DNA from: an uncultured Eubacteriales bacterium
Lineage (GTDB): Bacteria > Bacillota > Clostridia > Oscillospirales > Butyricicoccaceae
Direction: 5' to 3'
DNA: 56,998 nt
Assembly: GCA_910585875.1 (NCBI GenBank)
Contig: CAJUIK010000007.1
Span: 6,152 to 63,149 of the forward strand
A program made the translations under genes and the position numbers. Below are positions 15,006-21,557 of the stretch, one piece after another (position 1 is the first letter of the stretch; every line of letters begins with the position of its first letter). The notes beneath the pieces were generated by a model that had not been told where the DNA came from, made no database searches, and saw only the letters and a list, made by a program, of their open reading frames with translations.

Positions 15006-15129
15006 GATCGCCGGTGCGTTCGGCTCGCCGAGCGAATTTGCAAAAACAAGGCGGCGTGGCGGGCGGCGGGGCTTTTTGGCTTCCGGCGCCCGCTCCGCCC
15101 CGTCGTTTGAAAAAAGGAGAAAGATCATT

Positions 15130-16044
15130 ATGATTCGTGTACTTGCCTCTGACGGGATGAACAAAGCCGCGGCCGAGAGCCTGCGCGCCAAGGGCTATGA
15201 AGTGGTAGAACAGTTCTATGAGCCCGAAGATCTGAAAAAAGAGCTGGCCAATTACGACGTGCTGGTGGTTCGTTCCGCCACCAAGGTGCGGGAGCCTATC
15301 ATCGACGCCGCTGTCCAAGCAGGCCGGCTGAAGCTGGTCATCCGCGGCGGCGTCGGCGTGGACAACATCGACGTCAAGTACGCCGAGAGCAAGGGCCTCA
15401 AGGTGACAAACACCCCCAAGGCTTCTTCTGATTCGGTGGCCGAGCTGGCCCTGGGCCATATGCTGTCCATGGCCCGTTATATCGGCATCGCCAACGTCAC
15501 CCTGCGGGACGGCAAATGGGAAAAGAAAAAGTATGAAGGCGTGGAGCTGGCCGGCAAAACGCTGGGCCTGATCGGCATGGGCCGTATCTCCCAGTCCATC
15601 GCCCGCAAGGCCGCGGCTTTGGGCATGAAGGTCATGTATACCGATATTTTTGAGATCAAGGGCCTGCCCGCCGACTATGTGTCCACAACCAAAGAAGAAG
15701 TGCTGAAAAACGCCGACTTCGTCTCCCTGCACATTCCCGCCGCCCCCGACGGCAAGCCGGTGATCACCGCGGCGGACCTGGCGCTGATGAAGCCCACAGC
15801 CTTTATCCTCAACACCGCCCGGGGCGGCCTGATCGACGAAGACGCCCTGGTGGACGCTCTGGAGCAGGACAAGCTGGCCGGCGCCGCTCTGGACGTTTTT
15901 GCCAAAGAGCCTCTGGCCAACGAGCGCGTGATGAACTGCCCCAAAATCTCCCTGACTCCCCACATCGGCGGCTCCACCAAGGAAGCCCAAGGCCGCATCG
16001 GCGAAGAGATTGTGGAGATCATCGAGAATTTCTTCAATAAATAA
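15130..16044 (+). CDS. serA: D-3-phosphoglycerate dehydrogenase (short form)
   Basis: NAD-dependent oxidation of 3-phosphoglycerate to 3-phosphohydroxypyruvate, the first step of serine synthesis. The 304-residue protein is the short type without a C-terminal ACT domain, so serine feedback through ACT is not expected. Seen: substrate loop RSATKV and GGVGVDNIDV, NAD-binding GLIGMGRISQSIA followed by the acidic end YTDIF, catalytic Arg in LNTARGGLIDE, Glu in DVFAKEP and His in TPHIGGSTKEA. The start at 15130 follows AAAGGAGA. It lies 124 bases downstream of the aminotransferase and 27 bases upstream of DUF1015, in one operon. Confidence 0.95.
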   Translation: MIRVLASDGMNKAAAESLRAKGYEVVEQFYEPEDLKKELANYDVLVVRSATKVREPIIDAAVQAGRLKLVIRGGVGVDNIDVKYAESKGLKVTNTPKASSDSVAELALGHMLSMARYIGIANVTLRDGKWEKKKYEGVELAGKTLGLIGMGRISQSIARKAAALGMKVMYTDIFEIKGLPADYVSTTKEEVLKNADFVSLHIPAAPDGKPVITAADLALMKPTAFILNTARGGLIDEDALVDALEQDKLAGAALDVFAKEPLANERVMNCPKISLTPHIGGSTKEAQGRIGEEIVEIIENFFNK

Positions 16045-16071
16045 GAAGCAAAGCGATAAGGAGATAAAGCT

Positions 16072-17310
16072 ATGGCAGTTGTAAGACCTTTCCGGGCCAT
16101 CCGGCCCACCGGCGAGCTGGCCTCCAAGGTGGCCGCCCTGCCCTATGACGTGATGAACAGCGAGGAAGCCCGCCAGATGGTCGTGGGCAACCCCTATTCC
16201 TTCCTTCATGTGGACAAGGCGGAAATCGACCTGGATCCTTCTATCGACCATTACGACAAAAAGGTTTACCAGAAGGCCCGGGAAAACCTGGACAAGATGT
16301 CCGCCGACGGCGTCTATATCCAGGATGAAAAGCCCTGCTTCTATCTGTATAAGCAGGTGATGGACGGCCGCTCTCAGGTGGGCATTGTGGGCTGCGCTTC
16401 CATCGACGATTATATGAACAACGTCATCAAAAAGCACGAGCTGACCAGAGCCGACAAGGAAGAGGACCGGGTGAACCATGTGGATTATTGCAACGCCAAC
16501 ACCGGCCCCATTTTCCTGACCTATAAGGCCAGAACGGCGATCAACGCCATTGTGGAAAAGACCATGGCCGCCGCTCCCGTCTATGATTTTGTCTCGGAAG
16601 GCGTGCAAAACACCGTGTGGGTGATTACAGACGAAGGGGATATCCAGACCATCGGCAAGGAATTTGACGCCGCGGGCAACCTGTATATCGCCGACGGCCA
16701 CCACCGCTGCGCTTCCGCCGCCCGGGTGGGCAAAATGCGCCGGGAGCAGAACCCCGGTTACACCGGCCAAGAGGAATTCAACTATTTCCTGGCAGTTATC
16801 TTCCCGGACGAGCAGCTGCATATCATGGATTACAACCGGGTAGTCAAGGACCTGAACGGCATGAGCGACGAGCAGTTCATGGAGAAGATGAAGGGCCTGT
16901 TCCACATCAAGGAATATTGCGGCCAGGGCCAATATCGGCCCGAGAGCAAGCACACCTTTGGAATGTACCTGAACGACAAGTGGTATATCCTCACCGCTCA
17001 TGGGGACATCTATGACCCCAACGACCCTGTGGACCAGCTGGACGTTTCGATTCTGCAAAAGAACGTGCTGGACCCCCTGTTGGGCATCAAGGACCCCCGC
17101 ACCGACAGCCGCATCGACTTTATCGGCGGCATCCGGGGCCTGGGCGAGCTGGAGAGAAGAGTCAAGGAGGGGATGAAGGTGGCTTTCGCCATGTATCCCA
17201 CCTCCATTGAGGAGCTGATCGACATCGCCGACGCCGGCAAGATCATGCCCCCAAAATCCACCTGGTTCGAGCCCAAGCTGATGAGCGGCCTGTTCGTCCA
17301 CCAGCTGTAA
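16072..17310 (+). CDS. DUF1015 protein of the serine-synthesis operon
   Basis: A 412-residue soluble protein of the DUF1015 family, which is commonly found next to serA in Clostridia. The N-terminus (AVVRPFRAIRPTGELASKVAALPYDVMNSEEAR) is diagnostic. A central YIADGHHRCASAAR motif (about residues 204-217) resembles the DGHHR signature of ParB/sulfiredoxin-like serine kinases such as archaeal SerK. No phosphoserine phosphatase gene is visible in the operon, so this protein could carry out the missing phosphoserine/serine step; that is inference. AAGGAGA is 7 bases before the start. A strong terminator follows directly. Confidence 0.88.
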   Translation: MAVVRPFRAIRPTGELASKVAALPYDVMNSEEARQMVVGNPYSFLHVDKAEIDLDPSIDHYDKKVYQKARENLDKMSADGVYIQDEKPCFYLYKQVMDGRSQVGIVGCASIDDYMNNVIKKHELTRADKEEDRVNHVDYCNANTGPIFLTYKARTAINAIVEKTMAAAPVYDFVSEGVQNTVWVITDEGDIQTIGKEFDAAGNLYIADGHHRCASAARVGKMRREQNPGYTGQEEFNYFLAVIFPDEQLHIMDYNRVVKDLNGMSDEQFMEKMKGLFHIKEYCGQGQYRPESKHTFGMYLNDKWYILTAHGDIYDPNDPVDQLDVSILQKNVLDPLLGIKDPRTDSRIDFIGGIRGLGELERRVKEGMKVAFAMYPTSIEELIDIADAGKIMPPKSTWFEPKLMSGLFVHQL

Positions 17311-17327
17311 AAACAAGTGAAATAAAA

Positions 17328-17357
17328 GGGCGCTTCGCTGAGAAGCGCCCTTTTTTT
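17328..17357 (+). terminator. Intrinsic terminator of the serine operon
   Basis: Perfect 9-bp stem GGGCGCTTC/GAAGCGCCC with a 5-base loop and T7, 17 bases after the DUF1015 stop. Confidence 0.92.
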
Positions 17358-17432
17358 ATTGATTCTCTTGTTTTCTTGTTGAAATTTTGACTCAAACTCC
17401 GCCGCCCTTTGGAAAAAAGGCGATCCTAAACA

Positions 17433-18041
17433 TTAAGTCAGGTATGATAAATCCCCGATGCGCCAGACTTGCCGCCGGCCGTCTTCTTTGACAGTCAGAT
17501 GGGAAACGCCGCCGGCTGGACCGGAAAGCTGGCGGCTGTTCAGGCTTTCCACGTCCATTCCCAAGAACATGGCGTGAAACAGGCCCAGCAGGTCCCCGTG
17601 GGAGACGAGGAGGATGGTTTTCTGGCTATCGTCCATGATTTCCTGGAAAAAAGGCCGTAGCCGGTTCCAGGCGTCCCGGCGGCTTTCGCCGTCGGAAAAC
17701 AGCCGGTCGTCTATGGTATTTTCCTGACATTCCAAATTCTCTCGCAGCCACTGGACGGATTTGCCGCAGCACCGGCCCAGGTTCCGTTCCCGCAGCCCTT
17801 GCCGCAGAATGGGCGTCGCCCCCAACTGCCGGGCGATTTGCTCCGCCGTCTGTTTGGCCCGCAGCAGGTCGGAGGAATAGAGGGCGGGACGACAGCTCCC
17901 CAGTTCCGCCGCCAGCTTTTTGCCGATTGCGTCCGCCTGAGCCAACCCCAGGTCGGTGAGAGGCCAATCGGTCCAGCTGCCTACCATGCCGTTGACATGG
18001 TGTTGGGATTGGGTGTGCTGGATAGTGACGATGTGTTTCAT
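17433..18041 (-). CDS. Histidine-phosphatase-superfamily protein lacking the RHG arginine
   Basis: A 202-residue protein of the phosphoglycerate-mutase-like fold. The later catalytic elements are present: SSDLLRAKQTAEQIA (second Arg), LRERNLG (acid/base Glu) and LLVSHGDLLG (second His). The first motif, normally R-H-G or R-H-x-E/Q, reads IQHTQSQHH (residues 7-15): His9 is kept but the preceding Arg is Gln. I have the impression that a Clostridia subfamily shares this QHT form, so it may be a natural variant and not damage. The start overlaps the trmB stop as ATGA, giving coupled translation. The substrate is unknown. Confidence 0.82.
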   Translation of the reverse strand: MKHIVTIQHTQSQHHVNGMVGSWTDWPLTDLGLAQADAIGKKLAAELGSCRPALYSSDLLRAKQTAEQIARQLGATPILRQGLRERNLGRCCGKSVQWLRENLECQENTIDDRLFSDGESRRDAWNRLRPFFQEIMDDSQKTILLVSHGDLLGLFHAMFLGMDVESLNSRQLSGPAGGVSHLTVKEDGRRQVWRIGDLSYLT

Positions 18042-18718
18042 TGGGCTCCCTCTGCCGCCGGTTCGGGCTCGGGCAGGGCGGGGCCGGGTTTGGCGGCCGC
18101 GCAGCGATAAATCCGCATCCCCTGAGAGGAGAATTTCTCCTCGTATTCCGTCATGATATTGAATTCGTCCAGGCTGTGCAGGTCGAAGGTGATGCGGGAA
18201 AGGCGCAGGCCGTAATCTGCGAATTCATTCAGCGAGAACTCAAACAGTTTTTCGTTGTCGGTTTTCATAAAAAGAGCGCCGCCGGGTTGGAGGAAGCGGT
18301 CGTAAACGGCCAGAAAATTCCGGTGAGTCAGCCGCCGCTTGGCCCGGTTTCGAGGGGGCCAGGGATCGGAAAAATTCAGGAAGATCCGCTGGACTTCGTC
18401 GGGGGCGAAAACCTGATCCAGCTGGGCGGCGTCCCAGTTGAGGAAAAACAGATTGGGCAGGCTTTCCTGCAAAGCGGCTTCCATGGCCAGAAGCAGGGCG
18501 CTGGGGTCCCGCTCCACGGCCACGAAATTCACTTGCGGATATCGCCGGGCCATCTGAATGGCAAACCGGCCCTTGCCGCAGCCGATTTCCAGCCAGAGGG
18601 GCGCCGGGCGGCCAAAACGGCCGCTCCACTCGCCCCGCAGGGCTTGAGGTTCTGTGATATGGACGGACTGGCACTGGGCCGTCCGGGGTTCTAAGTTTTT
18701 CTTTCGGCGCATTCGCAT
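18038..18718 (-). CDS. trmB: tRNA (guanine-46-N7)-methyltransferase
   Basis: TrmB methylates N7 of G46 in the variable loop of tRNAs using SAM. The 226-residue protein has the SAM-binding motif LWLEIGCGKGRF, the acidic FVAVERD loop, and the family signature FLNFSDPWPPRNRAKRRLTH with catalytic Asp. Later KTDNEKLFEF and MTEYEEKF also match the family. The C-terminal tail (about 20 residues) is Pro/Ala/Glu-rich and probably disordered. The ribosome-binding site before 18718 is weak. It lies 42 bases downstream of the RyR-domain gene and is coupled to the histidine-phosphatase-like gene. Confidence 0.95.
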   Translation of the reverse strand: MRMRRKKNLEPRTAQCQSVHITEPQALRGEWSGRFGRPAPLWLEIGCGKGRFAIQMARRYPQVNFVAVERDPSALLLAMEAALQESLPNLFFLNWDAAQLDQVFAPDEVQRIFLNFSDPWPPRNRAKRRLTHRNFLAVYDRFLQPGGALFMKTDNEKLFEFSLNEFADYGLRLSRITFDLHSLDEFNIMTEYEEKFSSQGMRIYRCAAAKPGPALPEPEPAAEGAQ

Positions 18719-18760
18719 GGTTGTAACACATCCGTTTCTTTGTATCGTATCGAGATTTTT

Positions 18761-19714
18761 TTATCGAATGGACAGCAGCAGCTGGATATTGTCCCGATCT
18801 TTTTGTTTGTCCGCCTCGCTTAGCTGACTGTAGGGAACCAGATTGGCGTGAATTCGCTGGGCCGGGTTCTTGCCCCCGTGCTCTGGCTGGCCATATTGCC
18901 AGTTGTGCAGATAGTGATAGCGCTGCCAGCGGATATGCTCCAGCTGAGCGAAAAGCTCCGCCGTCTCCGGCGGCCAGCTTTCCAGCTGTCGGGGCAGACC
19001 CAAAATCTCCAGCATTTGCAGGCGGATCTCGTGGTAATCCGCCGCGCTGACATTGGAATAGCGGGTAAAATCATCCAACTTGTTCCATTCCGCGATTTTG
19101 TTTTCCTGGGTTTCCGCCGTGCCCCTATGAAGGTTGGCATAGCGCAGGTTGACGCGCTGGGCCCGGTCAAAAAGAGAAATATATTCCAGATGTAGGGCTT
19201 GATTATGCCAATCGAACAGGGCAAGGCGGCTCTGGGGCTCCAGCAGCCGAACCGCTTCGGAGGCGGAAAACACATGGAACAAAGGCCGCCGACAGGCCAG
19301 CAGCAGATCCCGCAGCAGGGACATCTGGTCCTGCTGCTCCAAAACAACGGCGATTTGAGCTTCCTCCAGCAGGGGCAGGCAGCCATACCAGGGTTCCGCG
19401 TGGAAGAAGACGCTGTCTTCCAGCTGGTTCAGCTGGGTATGGGCGGCGGAAAAGCGGCGCCCGTCTCCGAAAATATGGTATTCCAGCTGCTGGTCGGGGC
19501 GAAAAATGTTGTTCAGCAGGCCGTAATGGAGCAGCTGCTCGCCTAGGGCGTCGAAGCCCACGAAGACAATTTTCAGCCTGGGGTTTTGCTCAGCGGCGGG
19601 ATAAAGGCAATTTTGTTTCCAGAAAAGCCGAGCCGCCGTTTCCTCCGGGCAGAAGGGTCGCAAACAAGGGCCTTCCGCGGCCCCTGCCGCTGCGTTTTTC
19701 CAACAAGGTTTCAT
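18761..19714 (-). CDS. Rossmann-fold protein with C-terminal RyR domain
   Basis: A 317-residue protein. Residues 48-70 (LKIVFVGFDALGEQLLHYGL) form a Rossmann-type dinucleotide-binding start like TrkA-N, and the middle region continues an alpha/beta fold. The last 63 residues, FAQLEHIRWQRYHYLHNWQY onward with IHANLVPYSQL and KQKDRDNI, match the RyR (ryanodine receptor repeat) domain, whose bacterial forms usually read EHxRW...GW.YG...LVPW..L....K..DR. RyR modules in bacteria are proposed to bind nucleotides or ligands. I chose ATG 19714 because GGAGG is 8 bases upstream; an earlier in-frame ATG overlaps that site. Transcribed divergently from the DHH and TIR-Sel1 genes. Four Cys occur in the first 36 residues. 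Confidence 0.78.
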   Translation of the reverse strand: MKPCWKNAAAGAAEGPCLRPFCPEETAARLFWKQNCLYPAAEQNPRLKIVFVGFDALGEQLLHYGLLNNIFRPDQQLEYHIFGDGRRFSAAHTQLNQLEDSVFFHAEPWYGCLPLLEEAQIAVVLEQQDQMSLLRDLLLACRRPLFHVFSASEAVRLLEPQSRLALFDWHNQALHLEYISLFDRAQRVNLRYANLHRGTAETQENKIAEWNKLDDFTRYSNVSAADYHEIRLQMLEILGLPRQLESWPPETAELFAQLEHIRWQRYHYLHNWQYGQPEHGGKNPAQRIHANLVPYSQLSEADKQKDRDNIQLLLSIR

Positions 19715-19755
19715 CGTCCCATCCTCCATCCTTCCGGCTACAGCCGCTTTTCACC

Positions 19756-19784
19756 AGTATACAGTCTTTTTCCTCATTTGAAAA
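19756..19784 (-). promoter_or_regulatory. Promoter of the RyR-domain gene
   Basis: On the minus strand, TTTTCA and TATACT are 17 bp apart. The -10 lies about 40 bases before the start at 19714. Confidence 0.6.
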
Positions 19785-19837
19785 GCCGCCGCGGGGAAAT
19801 TGCCGCCGAAAATCTGCGTTTCGCCCGGTTCAGCCCG

Positions 19838-19866
19838 TTGAAAGCCGGCGGGTAAACTGATATAAT
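19838..19866 (+). promoter_or_regulatory. Promoter of the DHH/TIR-Sel1 operon
   Basis: TTGAAA (19838-19843) and TATAAT (19861-19866) are 17 bp apart, a near-consensus sigmaA promoter. It is back to back with the RyR-gene promoter, the two -35 elements being only about 53 bp apart. The leader to 19999 is about 125 bases and contains a GC-rich inverted repeat near 19945-19972 (CCGCCGGTTGCGCCGGCGG). Confidence 0.78.
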
Positions 19867-19998
19867 AAAAACAACTGTCAAAACTGCGGACGGCGCTTCC
19901 CTGCGAGACGCCGGCGCCGACTGCTTTTAGAGCGAGATCTCCGATTTCCGCCGGTTGCGCCGGCGGAAACCGATTGATTGATTTTTGGGGGGAGACTC

Positions 19999-21516
19999 AT
20001 GAAATTAGAGGAATTATTGGACTTTGAAGAAATTGTGATTCAATGCCACGACGACCCGGACGCGGACGCCGTGGCCAGCGGCTTCGCTTTGCTGGAATAC
20101 CTGAAAAGCCAGGGCAAAGCCGCACGGCTGACATACGCCGGCCCCCGGCCGATTTCCAAAAGCAATTTGCTTTTGATGATAGAAACGCTCCAAATTCCCC
20201 TGGAGTATGTGCAGACATTGGATCATGCGCCGGAGCTCTTGATTACGGCGGACTGCCAGGACGGCCAGGGAAACGTTTCCTCTCTGCCTCGCCGGGCTTT
20301 GGCCGTCATTGATCACCACCAAACGGCCGACCCGGAAAAACTGCCCCCTTTGCAGGAGATCCGCAGCGCCTACGGCGCCTGTTCCACTGTCGTGTGGGAT
20401 ATGCTGCGGCAGACGGATTTCCCCCTTCGCCGGCGGCTGTCCACCGCCTTGTATTACGGTTTGTATATGGATACCAACCGGTTTCAGGACCTTTCTCACC
20501 CCATGGATAAGGATATGCGGGACAGCTTGAAAATCGACCGAGACGTCCTGCTGCGGCTGCAAAACACCAACCTGTCGCTGGAGGAAATCAGCATCGCCGG
20601 CCAAGCGCTGTCCAACCTGCATTGCAGCGCGGAACGTCGGTTCGCGGTGGCCGAGGTCCAGCCCTGCGACCCCAATATCCTGGGCATTGTCAGCGATATG
20701 CTGTTGGAGGTGGACGCGGTGGACGTATGCGCGGCCTATTGTATGCTGCCCGGAGGGGCCAAGTTTTCCCTCCGCAGCTGTCTGCCGGAAATCCGGGCCG
20801 ACAAGCTGGCCCAATGGATCGCCCAGGACCTGGGCTCTGGCGGCGGCCACTTGACTAAGGCGGGGGGCTTTTTGCCCCGGGGCCCTCTGGAGGAGGCCTG
20901 CGCCGACCGGGATTGGGACGGCCTCAGCGGCGCCGCCGGCCGGCTGATTTACAGGCGGACGGCGGAGTATTTTGACGATCAGATCGTGCTGCGGGCCGGG
21001 GAATACCAGCTTCAGCCGGATATGGCCCTCTACCGCAAGAAAAAGCTGGTCGTGGGCTATGCGGCGGCGGCGGAGCTCTTTCCGGCGGGGACGGAAATCC
21101 TGGTGCGGATGCTGGAAGGCGACGCCGAGCTGGAGGTGACGCCGGACCTCTGCATCATGATCGGGGTAGAGGGCGAGATTTACCCCAATAGGATGGAAAA
21201 CCTGCGGCGGAACTACGACCTGCTGCCCGGGGCTTATGCTATAGAGAGCGAATATCCGCCCACCGTCTACGACACGGCCACTGGGGAGGCTAAGCTCCTG
21301 GCCGCCTGCGCCCGGCCCTGTGTTGCCAAAGAGACGGCGCTGATCCGGGCCAAACGGCTGGACCGCCGGGCCAAAGTCTACGCCCAATGGGACCCGGACC
21401 GGCCTATGTTGGGCCAGACCGGCGACTGGCTGGCCTGCCGGGCAGACGATCCGGGAGATCTTTACATCATCAAGGGCTCTATTTTTGAAAAGACCTATGA
21501 GAAACAGGAAGAATAG
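19999..21516 (+). CDS. DHH-family phosphoesterase with extra C-terminal domain
   Basis: A 505-residue protein. The DHH domain has the metal motifs HDDPDADA (17-24), D86 in TADCQDG, DHH (105-107) and the Asp of YGLYMDTNRF. A DHHA1-type domain follows with GSGGGHLTKAGG. These are the features of RecJ/NrnA/GdpP-type enzymes that hydrolyse short oligonucleotides or cyclic dinucleotides. The last 160 residues are an added domain; its end, GDWLACR...GDLYIIKGSIFEKTYE, resembles the PGDYG-type module (tentative). Start 19999 is chosen for GGGGGGAGA just upstream. It is the first gene after a near-consensus promoter, and the TIR-Sel1 gene follows after 41 bases. A nucleotide-degrading role in signalling is inferred. 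Confidence 0.85.
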   Translation: MKLEELLDFEEIVIQCHDDPDADAVASGFALLEYLKSQGKAARLTYAGPRPISKSNLLLMIETLQIPLEYVQTLDHAPELLITADCQDGQGNVSSLPRRALAVIDHHQTADPEKLPPLQEIRSAYGACSTVVWDMLRQTDFPLRRRLSTALYYGLYMDTNRFQDLSHPMDKDMRDSLKIDRDVLLRLQNTNLSLEEISIAGQALSNLHCSAERRFAVAEVQPCDPNILGIVSDMLLEVDAVDVCAAYCMLPGGAKFSLRSCLPEIRADKLAQWIAQDLGSGGGHLTKAGGFLPRGPLEEACADRDWDGLSGAAGRLIYRRTAEYFDDQIVLRAGEYQLQPDMALYRKKKLVVGYAAAAELFPAGTEILVRMLEGDAELEVTPDLCIMIGVEGEIYPNRMENLRRNYDLLPGAYAIESEYPPTVYDTATGEAKLLAACARPCVAKETALIRAKRLDRRAKVYAQWDPDRPMLGQTGDWLACRADDPGDLYIIKGSIFEKTYEKQEE

Positions 21517-21557
21517 ACAATAGACCGCAGAGCAAGGGAAGGAGAGGCGGAAAACCG

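Noticed and set aside
14971..17316. A 781-codon open frame on the minus strand opposite serA and DUF1015
   Set aside because: It mirrors codon bias of the strongly biased plus-strand genes; the product is His/Gly/Val-rich low-complexity with no domain.
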